The position numbers and the translations under genes are program-made. The notes beneath the pieces were generated by a model. The model saw only the letters and a list, made by a program, of their open reading frames with translations. It was not told the origin of the DNA and did not search any database. This document shows, piece after piece, positions 49,012-59,584 of a stretch of 64,000 nt of DNA. The first letter of the stretch is position 1, and every line of letters begins with the position of its first letter. The DNA comes from Haemophilus influenzae (GTDB taxonomy: Bacteria > Pseudomonadota > Gammaproteobacteria > Enterobacterales > Pasteurellaceae): the NCBI RefSeq assembly GCF_019703545.1, contig NZ_AP018771.1, forward strand, positions 62,001 through 126,000, written 5' to 3'.

Positions 49012-49033
49012 AAAATGAATGAGCGTTCATTTT
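49012..49033. promoter_or_regulatory. Likely AcrR operator
   Basis: AAAATGAA (49012-49019) and TTCATTTT (49026-49033) flank TGAGCG; the inner core TGAATGAGCGTTCATT resembles the TGAATG...CGTTCA operators of TetR/AcrR family repressors. It lies 38-59 bases upstream of acrR, a typical autoregulation position. Confidence 0.7.
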
Positions 49034-49215
49034 ATTTATTTTTTGTTTTTTGGCAAGTTAAAAAACAAAAAACGTAACAATACTTATCTGTAGGTAAGCC
49101 GTAAACCCACAAGATGAATGATGAACAAAGGAGGATATAAAAAATAGGAATATAAAATGCAGTCAAAATTAACCGCACTTTTCATCATTAAATAAACGCG
49201 TGGACTGAAGCCCAC

Positions 49216-50463
49216 CTATTTTGTGTGATAAGAACGATGTCTTGTATGTCCTTGCGGTGGCACCGCACGTTTTAACCGATACGGTTTCGGCAGTTCAAGC
49301 AAGGCTTCTGTTTCATATTGGCTCACAGGGATAGAATGGCCAATATATTCTTCAATTGCTGGTAAATTCATCGCATATTCTTCACAAGCGAAACTAATCG
49401 AAACACCACTTTCCCCTGCTCGTCCAGTGCGGCCGATTCGGTGAACATAATCTTCTCTATCATCGGGTAAATCATAATTGAAAACATGCGTCACATCAGA
49501 AATATGCAAGCCACGAGCGGCCACATCTGTTGCCACTAAAATATCCAAATCACCATCAGTAAATTGTTTTAATAACGATAAACGTTTTTTCTGTGCTACA
49601 TCGCCAGTCAGTAAACCGACACGATGCCCATCAGCAGCCAAATAACCCCAAATTTCTTCACAACGATGTTTCGTATTCGCAAACACAATACAACGCTCAG
49701 GCCATTCATCTTCCATTAAGGTTAAGAGAAGTGCCATTTTATCCTGATTAGATGGATAAAAAAGTTCTTCTTTAATGCGATGACCTGTTTTTTGTTCCGG
49801 TTCAATTTCAATATATTCAGGGTCATTCATATCCTCGAATGCTAATTCACGCACTTTATAAGAAAGCGTCGCTGAAAATAACATCGTTAAACGAGATTGC
49901 GGAACGGGGCATTTACGCAATAAATAACGAATATCACGGATAAATCCAAGATCGAACATTCGATCCGCTTCATCTAGCACGACAACTTGAATTTCATCTA
50001 AACTAATTACGCCTTGTTTTACATAATCAATGACTCGCCCCGTCGTACCAATCAAAATATCTACGCCACGCTCAATCGCTTGTAGTTGTTTGTCATAACC
50101 ATCGCCACCATAGGCAAGTGCGGTCTTTAATCCACTCGCTTTTGCAAGAAATTTAGCGTCATTACTAATCTGCACCGCTAATTCTCGAGTAGGTGCTAAA
50201 ATCAAAGCTCTTGGGTGAGGATATTCCAGATTAGGATCTTGGTGAGTTAAAAGATGGTGAAAAGTAGCCGTTAAAAAAGCCATTGTCTTGCCTGTACCAG
50301 TTTGAGCTTGTCCTGCGACATCTCGTCCATTTAAACTGATAGGCAAGGATAAAGCCTGAATTGGGGTACAAAAATCAAAGCCTTTTTTTACCAAAGCATC
50401 TCGTACAATCGGATGTAGAGAAAGATCGGAGAATCGTTGTTGGCTTAAATAATCTTGTTGCAT
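49216..50463 (-). CDS. rhlB: ATP-dependent RNA helicase RhlB
   Basis: A 415-residue DEAD-box helicase. Q-motif [16 protein letters not shown], Walker A AQTGTGKT (about residues 47-54), [12 protein letters not shown] (DEAD box), SAT and HRIGRTGR are in order. The tail [19 protein letters not shown] is basic. N-terminal similarity to E. coli RhlB ([19 protein letters not shown]... versus FSDFALHPKVVEALEKKGF) supports RhlB, which unwinds RNA for the degradosome. The ATG at 50463 fits this alignment; the GTG at 50472 would add three residues. No strong ribosome binding site is visible for either. Confidence 0.9.
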   Translation of the reverse strand: MQQDYLSQQRFSDLSLHPIVRDALVKKGFDFCTPIQALSLPISLNGRDVAGQAQTGTGKTMAFLTATFHHLLTHQDPNLEYPHPRALILAPTRELAVQISNDAKFLAKASGLKTALAYGGDGYDKQLQAIERGVDILIGTTGRVIDYVKQGVISLDEIQVVVLDEADRMFDLGFIRDIRYLLRKCPVPQSRLTMLFSATLSYKVRELAFEDMNDPEYIEIEPEQKTGHRIKEELFYPSNQDKMALLLTLMEDEWPERCIVFANTKHRCEEIWGYLAADGHRVGLLTGDVAQKKRLSLLKQFTDGDLDILVATDVAARGLHISDVTHVFNYDLPDDREDYVHRIGRTGRAGESGVSISFACEEYAMNLPAIEEYIGHSIPVSQYETEALLELPKPYRLKRAVPPQGHTRHRSYHTK

Positions 50464-50541
50464 AAAAATCACATTTTAGAATAATAAAATTACGTTTAGC
50501 ATAGCATTTTTAGGAAAAATCCTCAAAAAAGCACCGCACTT

Positions 50542-50577
50542 ATAAAAATTAACCGATAGGGTTTCCTATCGGTTAAT
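50542..50577 (-). terminator. Rho-independent terminator after yacG
   Basis: ATTAACCGATAGG (50548-50560), loop GTTT, CCTATCGGTTAAT (50565-50577): a perfect 13-bp stem, followed for leftward transcripts by TTTTATA. An uptake signal lies just beyond. Confidence 0.9.
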
Positions 50578-50579
50578 CT

Positions 50580-51441
<862 letters not shown>

Positions 51442-51469
51442 AACCATATAATCAACGAAATAAAATAAA

Positions 51470-52735
51470 TCATTTCGGATAAACTGGAAGACGTTTACAA
51501 ATTGCTAATACTTTTTCTTTAGTTTCAGCAATCACTTGTTCTTCATTTTCTTTGCCTAAAGCATCTAAAACATCACACATCCAGCCAGCTAATTCACGCA
51601 CATCATTTTCATTGAAACCACGGCGAGTTACCGATGGTGTACCTACACGGATACCAGAAGTGACGAATGGTTTTTGCGGATCATTTGGTACTGCATTTTT
51701 ATTCACGGTAATATTTGCTTTGCCTAAAGCTGCATCTGCTGCTTTACCTGTTAATCCTTGTTTAATAAAACTTACTAAGAACAAGTGGTTTTCAGTACCA
51801 TTTGACACAACATCATAACCACGTTGTTTAAATACCTCAACCATTGCTTTCGCATTTTTGATTACATTTGCTTGGTATGCTTTATATTGAGGCTCTAATG
51901 CTTCTTTAAAGCAAACTGCTTTTGCCGCAATAATATGAACTAATGGACCACCTTGATTTGCAGGGAAGACGGATGATTGTAATTTTTTGTAGATTTCTTC
52001 ATCACCACAAGATGAAAGAATTAAACCGCCACGCGGACCGCCTAATGTTTTGTGGGTAGTAGTGGTTACAACATGTGCGTGCGGAAGTGGATTTGGATAT
52101 AAACCCGCTGCAATTAATCCTGCTACGTGTGCCATATCGACAAATAAATACGCCCCCACTTCATCTGCGATTTCACGCATTTTCGCCCAATCCACAACTT
52201 GTGAATAAGCCGAGAAACCCGCAACGATAAGTTTTGGTTTACATTCTAATGCTTTTTGACGAACATCTTCATAATCAATTAAGCCATCCGCAGTAATTCC
52301 ATAAAGTACGGAGTTATAAATTTTGCCAGAGAAACTGACTTTTGCACCGTGAGTTAAGTGCCCACCGTGAGCCAAATCCATACCTAAAATAGTATCGCCT
52401 GCATTAATCAATGCACCATACACTGCAGCGTTTGCTTGTGAGCCAGAGTGCGGTTGAACATTCACGTAATCTGCACCAAATAATTCTTTCGCACGGTCAA
52501 TTGCTAACTGTTCCACAATGTCAGCATACTCACAACCACCGTAATAACGTTTACCTGGATAGCCTTCTGCGTATTTATTAGTGAATTGTGAACCTTGAGC
52601 TTCCATCACACGCGGACTCGCATAGTTTTCAGATGCAATGAGTTCGATATGTTCTTCTTGACGACGATTTTCATCTTGGATCGCTTGCCACAATACCGGA
52701 TCGTAATCAGCGATAGTCATATTTCTTGTAAACAT
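51470..52735 (-). CDS. glyA: Serine hydroxymethyltransferase
   Basis: A 421-residue PLP enzyme that turns serine into glycine and feeds one-carbon units to folate, and thus to purine and thymidylate synthesis. The PLP lysine is in [21 protein letters not shown] (about residue 230). [18 protein letters not shown] and [14 protein letters not shown] are conserved blocks. It sits upstream of purD/purH on the same strand (divided by 123 bases), a neighbourhood that suits its link to purines. No PurR box is seen in front of it. Confidence 0.97.
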   Translation of the reverse strand: MFTRNMTIADYDPVLWQAIQDENRRQEEHIELIASENYASPRVMEAQGSQFTNKYAEGYPGKRYYGGCEYADIVEQLAIDRAKELFGADYVNVQPHSGSQANAAVYGALINAGDTILGMDLAHGGHLTHGAKVSFSGKIYNSVLYGITADGLIDYEDVRQKALECKPKLIVAGFSAYSQVVDWAKMREIADEVGAYLFVDMAHVAGLIAAGLYPNPLPHAHVVTTTTHKTLGGPRGGLILSSCGDEEIYKKLQSSVFPANQGGPLVHIIAAKAVCFKEALEPQYKAYQANVIKNAKAMVEVFKQRGYDVVSNGTENHLFLVSFIKQGLTGKAADAALGKANITVNKNAVPNDPQKPFVTSGIRVGTPSVTRRGFNENDVRELAGWMCDVLDALGKENEEQVIAETKEKVLAICKRLPVYPK

Positions 52736-52858
52736 TGTGTTCTCCTCTTATGTAATTTATGGCAGATAGTTTAACTGTTTATGGATAAAAATTTAATTAA
52801 AATTTCATTCCTAAATTTTCATCACTTAAATGAAATTAATTCATCATAATGATATGGA

Positions 52859-54148
52859 TTATTTTTGCAACTCTCGTTCCACAGCCCTGTAACCAATATC
52901 TCGACGATAAAAACGCCCAGACCATTGAATTTGCTCAGCCAGTTTTAACGCTTTCTGTTGTGCCTCAAATACGCTTTCACCTAATGCAGTCACACAAAGT
53001 ACACGACCGCCGTTTGTGACTAGCTTGCCTTCTTGTTCTGCGACACCCGCTAAGAAAACTTTCTCGTTTTTGACCGCACTTTTAGGCAATCCGCTGATTT
53101 CATCGCCTTTACGATAATCTTTTGGGTACCCCTCTGCAGCCAATACGATACCTAAAGAAGCTCGTGGATCCCATTGTGATATTACTTCATCTAATTTGCC
53201 GTCACATGCTTTAAGACAGAGTTCAACAAGGTCTGATTTGAGACGTAGCATTATTGGCTGCGTTTCTGGATCGCCAAAACGGCAGTTAAATTCGATCACT
53301 TTCGGCTGCCCATTTGGCATAATCATTAATCCTGCATATAGGAAACCCGTGTAAACATTGCCTTCCGCTGCCATGCCATTAACGGTTGGGTAAATCACTT
53401 CCTTCATAATGCGACTATGAATTTCGGGTGTTACTACTGGTGCAGGCGAATACGCGCCCATACCGCCTGTATTTAACCCCGTATCATTTTCGCCCACGCG
53501 TTTATGATCTTGGCTAGTCGCCATAGGTTCTACGTTTTTACCATCTACCATGACGATAAAACTTGCTTCTTCGCCATCTAGAAATTCTTCAATCACTACT
53601 CGGCTGCCCGCTTCGCCAAAGGCATTACCAGAAAGCATATCACGTACTGCATCTTCGGCTTCTTGCAATGTCATCGCAACGATTACGCCTTTACCCGCCG
53701 CCAAACCATCCGCTTTAACGACAATTGGTGCGCCTTTCTCACGTAAGTACGCCAATGCTGGTTCGACTTCGGTAAAGTTTTGATATTCCGCTGTTGGAAT
53801 TTTATGACGAGCAAGGAAATCTTTAGTGAATGCCTTTGAACCTTCCAATTGCGCAGCCGCTTTAGTTGGCCCAAAAATCTTCAATCCAGCTTCACGAAAT
53901 GCATCAACTACCCCAATCACTAAGGGGGCTTCAGGACCAACAATGGTTAATCCAATTTGTTTATCTTGAGCAAATTTCACTAATGCGGGAATATCTGTCG
54001 CAGAAATATTCACGTTTTCTACTTTGTGTTCCAATGCAGTACCAGTGTTACCCGATGCGACAAAAACTTTATCTGCTAATGGAGATTGTGCAGCTTTCCA
54101 AGCCAAGGCGTGTTCACGACCGCCGTTTCCGATGATGAGGATGTCCAT
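52859..54148 (-). CDS. purD: Phosphoribosylamine-glycine ligase
   Basis: A 429-residue ATP-grasp enzyme of de novo purine synthesis that makes GAR. The start MDILIIGNGGREHALAWKAAQSP is the family N-terminus; a TTG-initiated longer frame is not needed. Other blocks: GPTKAAAQLEGSKAFTKDFLARHKIPTAEY, KADGLAAGKGVIVA (about 142-155) and IEFNCRFGDPETQ (about 280-292, metal ligands). It follows purH by about 94 bases in an operon; the gap holds a hairpin (54206-54230) without a T-run. Confidence 0.96.
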   Translation of the reverse strand: MDILIIGNGGREHALAWKAAQSPLADKVFVASGNTGTALEHKVENVNISATDIPALVKFAQDKQIGLTIVGPEAPLVIGVVDAFREAGLKIFGPTKAAAQLEGSKAFTKDFLARHKIPTAEYQNFTEVEPALAYLREKGAPIVVKADGLAAGKGVIVAMTLQEAEDAVRDMLSGNAFGEAGSRVVIEEFLDGEEASFIVMVDGKNVEPMATSQDHKRVGENDTGLNTGGMGAYSPAPVVTPEIHSRIMKEVIYPTVNGMAAEGNVYTGFLYAGLMIMPNGQPKVIEFNCRFGDPETQPIMLRLKSDLVELCLKACDGKLDEVISQWDPRASLGIVLAAEGYPKDYRKGDEISGLPKSAVKNEKVFLAGVAEQEGKLVTNGGRVLCVTALGESVFEAQQKALKLAEQIQWSGRFYRRDIGYRAVERELQK

Positions 54149-54242
54149 GTTGTAGTCCTTGCGTATGCCTAATTTAAAAAAAGTGCGGCTATTTTTTACC
54201 TGCAATTCCCTCTCTTTTGTAAAGAGGGAATAGTTAGATAAA

Positions 54243-55841
54243 TTAATGTCTAAAATGTCGCATCCCAGTCAATACCATCACCATATTATGTTCATCCGCC
54301 GCATCAATGACTTCTTGATCGCGCATTGATCCACCTGGATGGATCACACATTGAATCCCCACTTTCGCCGCTGCATCAATGCCATCACGGAATGGGAAGA
54401 AAGCATCAGATGCCATCACACAACCAGCCACTTTTAAACCTTCATCTTGTGCTTTAATACCTGCAATCTTCGCAGAATATACGCGGCTCATTTGACCTGC
54501 ACCAATGCCAACAGTTTGATTATCTTTAGCGTAAACAATGGCATTAGATTTCACAAATTTTGCCACTTTCCAGCAGAACAATAAGTCTTTTAATTCTTGT
54601 TCAGTTGGCTGACGTTTACTCACCACTTTTAAATCATCCAAACCAACCATACCTAAATCAGCATCTTGTACTAATAAACCACCATTTACACGTTTGAAAT
54701 CTAAACGTTCAGAACGTGAGGTCAATCCTCCACATTCAAGCAAACGGACATTTTTCTTGCGTTGCATTACTTCTTGCGCTTCAGCAGAAACTTTCGGTGC
54801 AATAATCACTTCGACGAATTGGCGTTCCACAATTTCATTTGCTGTTTTTTCATCTAATTCACGGTTAAAAGCAAGAATTCCGCCAAATGCAGACGTTGGA
54901 TCGGTTTGGTAAGCGCGATTATAAGCGTCTAAAATATCTTTACCTAACGCCACACCACATGGATTGGCATGTTTAACGATTACGCAAGCTGGATCGTCAA
55001 ATTCTTTCACGCATTCAAGTGCTGCATCAGTGTCGGCAATATTATTGTAAGACAAGGCTTTACCTTGCAGTTGATTAGCTGTAGCCACGCTCGCTTCTTT
55101 CACATTTAAATCAACATAAAATGCCGCATTTTGATGGGCGTTTTCGCCGTAACGCATAGTCTGTTTACGCACGAAGTTAAGGTTTAAAGTTCGTGGGAAT
55201 TGACCGCACTTCGCATTCGCCTCTTCTTCCTCTGCAATATGATAAGGTTTTACTAGCTGACCGAAATAGTTGGCAATCATAGAATCATATTGAGCGGTAT
55301 GTTCAAATGCTTTAATCGCAAGGTCAAAACGAGTTTCAAAAGTTAGGCTGTTTTGGTGTTTATCCATTTCTGTAAGAATGGCGTTAAAATCATTATTATT
55401 AACTACGATTGCTACATCTTTATGGTTTTTCGCCGCAGAACGCACCATTGTTGGCCCCCCAATATCGATATTTTCTACCGCATCAGTCAAGGTGCAACCT
55501 GGTTTAGCAACGGTAGCTGCAAAGGGATATAAATTCACAACAACCATATCAATGCCTTCAATACTATGTTGTTGCATAATGGCATCATCTGTACCACGAC
55601 GACCAAGAATCCCGCCATGTACTTTGGGATGTAAGGTTTTCACTCGACCGTCCATCATTTCTGGGAAACCTGTGTAATCAGACACTTCCATTACAGGTAA
55701 ACCATTTTGTGCTAAAAGTTTTGCCGTTCCACCTGTTGAAAGTAGTTTTACACCACGTTTAACTAAACCTTGAGCAAACTCTACAATACCCGTTTTATCA
55801 GACACACTCAGTAAAGCCTGACGAATTGGACGATCTGCCAT
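54243..55841 (-). CDS. purH: Bifunctional AICAR transformylase / IMP cyclohydrolase
   Basis: A 532-residue bifunctional enzyme for the last two purine steps. The N-terminal IMP cyclohydrolase (about 1-200; [35 protein letters not shown]) is followed by the transformylase, with the catalytic Lys-His in [12 protein letters not shown] and a C-terminal [26 protein letters not shown]. It heads purH-purD and has a PurR box upstream. Confidence 0.97.
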   Translation of the reverse strand: MADRPIRQALLSVSDKTGIVEFAQGLVKRGVKLLSTGGTAKLLAQNGLPVMEVSDYTGFPEMMDGRVKTLHPKVHGGILGRRGTDDAIMQQHSIEGIDMVVVNLYPFAATVAKPGCTLTDAVENIDIGGPTMVRSAAKNHKDVAIVVNNNDFNAILTEMDKHQNSLTFETRFDLAIKAFEHTAQYDSMIANYFGQLVKPYHIAEEEEANAKCGQFPRTLNLNFVRKQTMRYGENAHQNAAFYVDLNVKEASVATANQLQGKALSYNNIADTDAALECVKEFDDPACVIVKHANPCGVALGKDILDAYNRAYQTDPTSAFGGILAFNRELDEKTANEIVERQFVEVIIAPKVSAEAQEVMQRKKNVRLLECGGLTSRSERLDFKRVNGGLLVQDADLGMVGLDDLKVVSKRQPTEQELKDLLFCWKVAKFVKSNAIVYAKDNQTVGIGAGQMSRVYSAKIAGIKAQDEGLKVAGCVMASDAFFPFRDGIDAAAKVGIQCVIHPGGSMRDQEVIDAADEHNMVMVLTGMRHFRH

Positions 55842-55888
55842 TGTATTTTCCTTTCATTAAATAGTTAAAAATAAGCGATGAGAATTAT

Positions 55889-55906
55889 AACGCAAACGTT
55901 TGCTTA
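55889..55906. promoter_or_regulatory. PurR operator in front of purHD
   Basis: ACGCAAACGTTTGCTT is a near-perfect match to the PurR box (ACGCAAACGTTTGCGT), with CGCAAACGTTTGC fully symmetric. It lies about 50 bases upstream of purH, in the promoter region. Confidence 0.88.
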
Positions 55907-55969
55907 AATATAGAAAAGATTAAATATAATTTCTTAAAGTGCGGTAAAAATACGATAAATTTCAGGCAT

Positions 55970-55993
55970 AAAAAAGCCCACATAAATGTGGGC
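55970..55993 (-). terminator. Rho-independent terminator of doxX
   Basis: GCCCACA (55976-55982) pairs with TGTGGGC (55987-55993). Leftward transcripts then read TTTTTATGCC. It isolates doxX from purH. Confidence 0.85.
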
Positions 55994-56028
55994 AAAAATA
56001 AGGATAAAATTATGAAACTACAACTAAA

Positions 56029-56433
56029 CTACTTTTTAAAAAACTTATTATCTAAAGCACAAGCACCTGCGCCAGAAAATACAAAATATAGAAAGAGAAG
56101 TGAGTAAAGTAATGCAAGTTCGCCGCCATTTGCAATTGGGAAAAATAGATTTCCTTTTCCTGCTACGTGCATAAAGAAATAGGCATATGCCATTTCCCCT
56201 GACAAAATAAACGCAGCTTGGCGTGTAAATAAACCTAAGATTAATAAAATGGAACCAACAATTTCAATTACGCCTGCCACTAGTAGCATTGGATCGCCTA
56301 CTGCACCATTTCCTCCAGTCATAGAAATTGGAAATTCCAAAAATTTTGCCGTGCCGTGTAAAATAAACATATAAGCGACAACGATACGTAAAAATGCCAA
56401 GAAATACGGGCGATATTTTTCAAGATTGTTCAT
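56029..56433 (-). CDS. DoxX-family membrane protein
   Basis: A 134-residue inner-membrane protein with four membrane segments (YFLAFLRIVVAYMFILHGTAKF, MLLVAGVIEIVGSILLILGLF, AAFILSGEMAYAYFFMHV, LALLYSLLFLYFVFSGAGACALD). This is the DoxX/YphA fold. The HG...KF and GGNGAVGDPM motifs are typical. Function in this family ranges from thiol and quinone-related metabolism to unknown; nothing here narrows it, but it is next to dsbD. A single gene between two terminators or hairpins. Confidence 0.82.
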   Translation of the reverse strand: MNNLEKYRPYFLAFLRIVVAYMFILHGTAKFLEFPISMTGGNGAVGDPMLLVAGVIEIVGSILLILGLFTRQAAFILSGEMAYAYFFMHVAGKGNLFFPIANGGELALLYSLLFLYFVFSGAGACALDNKFFKK

Positions 56434-56545
56434 TTTGCTTTCCTTTTGTTTAAAGATGAATTAAAACGGCGTCATATTAATCTTTAACGGATAGTCAAAC
56501 AATAATTAAAATTGAAAAATACTTTTTACCAAAAGTAAAAAATAA

Positions 56546-58285
56546 CTAAAGTAGCTTTTCAATCCAATTAGAAAAAGCATCAGCATCCATAAAGCCCGTT
56601 ACTCTACTTCCTTTAATTTCATTATTTTGCTGATCAAAAAATAAAATCGTAGGCAATCCCATCACATTAAAGCGTTCCATTAATGCTTTATTTTCTGGGC
56701 TATTCTTTGTCATATTCACTTGTAACAATAAGATATTTTGAAATTGCTGTTGCACTTGTGGATCTGAAAACGTCAGCTTTTCAAATTCTTTACAAGCAAC
56801 ACACCAATCCGCGTATAAATCCAACATAGCAATTGAATGCGGATTTTCCGCTAAAGTGCGGTCAAGTTCTTCAGTATTTTTAATTTGCTTAAATTTAACT
56901 TGAGAAACAGGCATATTTTCTACCGCACTTTGTGTTGTAGTTTGAGTTTGCCAAATCCAATTTTGCAGGGGTTGTACAGTAACCATAGCCAACGCAAAAC
57001 TAATAATTTTAATAGCATAGCCAAAACCGTTCTTAGACATCTGCAACGCAAACCAAATAAAAAATACTGTCGCTAACCCAGCCCATAAGCGAGGTTCCCA
57101 TACTTCAGGCAAAATTCGAGAAAGTAAAAACACAGGTAACGCTAACATCACAAAGCCGAATGTTTGTTTCACTGTGTTCATCCACTCACCTGATTTTGGC
57201 AAAATTTTATTACCAAACAATGTGATTAACATTAGCGGCACGCCCATACCAAGAGCGAGCAAATAAAGGGTTGCAGCGCCTGTGAATAAATCGCCACTTT
57301 GCGCCACATAAAGTAAAGCACCAGAAAGTGGCGCAGATGTACAAGGCGATGCCACCAGCCCAGCAATCATTCCCATCGCAAAGGAACCGCCAAAAGCACC
57401 TGAGGTTTGTTTTTGGCTCCATGTATTCAATTTATTTTGTAAGCTATTTGGCAATTGAATAGTAAATAAGCCAAACATTGAAAGGGCAAGCACAACAAAT
57501 AAAATAGAAAGCCCGATCATCACATAAGGATGTTGCAAGGCGATTTGAAACGGTAAACCGATGGCTGCCACTGCAAGACCTAACAAAGTGTAAGTCAGAG
57601 CCATGCCTTGAACGTAAAGAAAAGCTAAACTAAACGCTCGCATCATATTTGGACGTTGTTGCTGACCGATAACAATAGCAGAAAGCAACGGTAACATTGG
57701 CAATACGCAAGGCGTAAAAGCCAGTCCCAATCCTAATAAAAAGAAACCAAAAATTGTCCATTTACTATGGAATAAACCATCAGCTAAACGATCTTGTTCA
57801 GATAAAAGTGCGGTATTTTTTTCAACTGTTTTTTCGACAATTTGCTCTTGAGAAACCGCTAAATCCCCAATTCGTAATACTTTAGTTTCAGGCGGATAGC
57901 AAAAACCTTCGGTACATCCTTGATAAGTGATTTCAACCTTATCATCAGCATTATTAAATGTGCCCCTAAATATGCCATCAATTGAGTGAGTAAAAACTTT
58001 TACTTCGCCAAAATAAGGATCTTGATGTAACTCCGCCGCCTGTTGGGTATATAAAGAGAGAGGATTTGATTTACCGACTAACTCAGCACTAATTTTATCT
58101 TGATACAAATAATAGCCATCGGCAATATCCCAATGGGCTTGTAACTGGCTTTTATCTGTAGATAAAGTAGCAGAAAAAGCAAAAGCATCATCTACTTTTA
58201 AAAAGGTTTGTTTTTTATCGAATAAACCTGAATTAGCCGCAAAAGCGGTGAAAATCAGCGTAAAAAAAAGAAAGAGTTTTTTCAT
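56546..58285 (-). CDS. dsbD: Thiol:disulfide interchange protein DsbD
   Basis: A 579-residue inner-membrane protein that moves electrons from cytoplasmic thioredoxin to the periplasm (DsbC, CcmG). A signal peptide (KLFLFFTLIFTAFAANS) leads to the N-terminal periplasmic domain, with its redox pair in CTEGFCYPP. Eight membrane segments follow, with cysteines in LAFTPCVLPMLPLL and GLVASPCTSAPLSG. The C-terminal thioredoxin domain has WCVAC (about residue 480). All six functional cysteines are present. One uptake signal lies inside. Confidence 0.96.
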   Translation of the reverse strand: MKKLFLFFTLIFTAFAANSGLFDKKQTFLKVDDAFAFSATLSTDKSQLQAHWDIADGYYLYQDKISAELVGKSNPLSLYTQQAAELHQDPYFGEVKVFTHSIDGIFRGTFNNADDKVEITYQGCTEGFCYPPETKVLRIGDLAVSQEQIVEKTVEKNTALLSEQDRLADGLFHSKWTIFGFFLLGLGLAFTPCVLPMLPLLSAIVIGQQQRPNMMRAFSLAFLYVQGMALTYTLLGLAVAAIGLPFQIALQHPYVMIGLSILFVVLALSMFGLFTIQLPNSLQNKLNTWSQKQTSGAFGGSFAMGMIAGLVASPCTSAPLSGALLYVAQSGDLFTGAATLYLLALGMGVPLMLITLFGNKILPKSGEWMNTVKQTFGFVMLALPVFLLSRILPEVWEPRLWAGLATVFFIWFALQMSKNGFGYAIKIISFALAMVTVQPLQNWIWQTQTTTQSAVENMPVSQVKFKQIKNTEELDRTLAENPHSIAMLDLYADWCVACKEFEKLTFSDPQVQQQFQNILLLQVNMTKNSPENKALMERFNVMGLPTILFFDQQNNEIKGSRVTGFMDADAFSNWIEKLL

Positions 58286-58476
58286 AGAATTGAGTATAAA
58301 AATATAGATTCTCGAAATTCTATCATAAAGAAAGTTGAATACCTAAAACTATGATTTAGATCACAAAAAGGAAAATCAAGTAAAAAATTACCGCACTTTT
58401 TTATTGTTACAATAATGTTGCACAGATAGAATGATAGCTTTGATAGCATACGCCAAAATAAGTATAAGGATGGAAA

Positions 58477-59187
58477 ATGACTACTCCAAAAATTCTCGTT
58501 GTTGAAGATGAAATTGTCACTCGAAATACGCTTAAAGGGATTTTTGAAGCGGAAGGATATGATGTGTTTGAAGCAGAAAATGGTGTTGAAATGCATCATA
58601 TATTGGCAAATCATAATATTAATTTGGTTGTGATGGATATTAATTTACCAGGTAAAAACGGCTTATTATTGGCAAGAGAACTCCGTGAAGAATTAAGCTT
58701 ACCTCTTATTTTTTTAACTGGTCGAGATAATGAAGTGGATAAAATTTTAGGTCTGGAAATTGGTGCCGACGATTATTTAACCAAACCTTTTAACCCTAGA
58801 GAACTGACTATCCGCGCACGTAATCTATTGCATCGCACAATGTCGCATCAAGAAAAAGAAAATACATTTGGTCGAGAATTCTATCGTTTTAATGGTTGGA
58901 AATTAGACCTAAATAGCCACAGTTTAATTACACCAGAAGGACAAGAATTCAAACTTCCTCGCAGTGAATTTCGTGCAATGTTACATTTCTGTGAAAATCC
59001 AGGAAAATTGCAAACGCGCGAAGAATTGCTGAAAAAAATGACGGGACGAGAGTTAAAACCTCAGGATCGTACCGTAGATGTCACAATTCGACGTATCAGA
59101 AAACATTTTGAAGATCATCCAAATACTCCAAATATCATTATGACTATACATGGAGAAGGCTATCGTTTTTGCGGAGATATTGAATAA
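58477..59187 (+). CDS. arcA: Response regulator ArcA
   Basis: A 236-residue OmpR-type regulator of aerobic/anaerobic metabolism. The receiver domain has the acidic pair near residues 10-12, the phosphorylated Asp in [12 protein letters not shown] (about residue 54), LTGR and Lys in [12 protein letters not shown]. The DNA-binding winged helix is C-terminal ([38 protein letters not shown]). The sequence is close to E. coli ArcA. Its sensor ArcB is not in this window. Confidence 0.96.
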   Translation: MTTPKILVVEDEIVTRNTLKGIFEAEGYDVFEAENGVEMHHILANHNINLVVMDINLPGKNGLLLARELREELSLPLIFLTGRDNEVDKILGLEIGADDYLTKPFNPRELTIRARNLLHRTMSHQEKENTFGREFYRFNGWKLDLNSHSLITPEGQEFKLPRSEFRAMLHFCENPGKLQTREELLKKMTGRELKPQDRTVDVTIRRIRKHFEDHPNTPNIIMTIHGEGYRFCGDIE

Positions 59188-59274
59188 AGTGATTTTTCCA
59201 CATAAAAATTCCTTTTTGAAATTCATTTCCTATTTTGTTAGAATCCGCACACTTTTCAGTATCTAATGGAAAGT

Positions 59275-59478
59275 GAGTTCGGATGAAGGTAGCTGGAGAG
59301 CGGGGAATTGACCCCACACCGACGATGTAAAATCTTTCAGGTGCGATGGCAGGGACTGTTACTGGACGAACCCTTGGAGAGATCCATTTTAGAAATGGAC
59401 GCCGAAGGCGCAAAAGAGCGGTTAATTTTTCAATCGTTTTTCAAACGCTCAGGCAAAAGGACAGGGGCAAAAGGCAAT
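59275..59478 (+). ncRNA. Tandem glycine riboswitch
   Basis: Two glycine aptamers in series lie upstream of a glycine/alanine symporter gene. The second is canonical: GGAGAG (59376), GCCGAAGGCGCAA (59401), CTCAGGCAAAAGGACAG (59448-59464). The first keeps GGAGAG (59295), CCGACGATGTAA, TTTCAGGT and GCAGGGACTG but departs from consensus in the CCGAAGG block. The short linker GAACCCTT joins the two. An expression-platform hairpin follows at 59486. In Haemophilus this element is known in front of the AGCS symporter; by analogy glycine controls the transporter. Confidence 0.9.
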
Positions 59479-59485
59479 CTATCGT

Positions 59486-59525
59486 AAGTGTGGAAATTAT
59501 TTATTTTTTACCGCACTTTCTTTTC
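59486..59525 (+). terminator. Expression-platform hairpin of the glycine riboswitch
   Basis: AAGTGTGG (59486-59493) pairs with CCGCACTT (59511-59518), with one G-U pair, and the stem is followed by TCTTTTCC. The right arm is a genuine uptake signal. It lies between the aptamers and the start of the symporter and could be a regulated terminator. Confidence 0.6.
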
Positions 59526-59584
59526 CATTGTATCTTTTCGTCTTCTTGTCGTGTTTATTTTTGATTTAAACGACGAGGAATCAC

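Noticed and set aside
54206-54230. Hairpin TTCCCTCT...AGAGGGAA between purH and purD as a terminator
   Set aside because: No T-run follows on the leftward strand; it is at most an mRNA stem.
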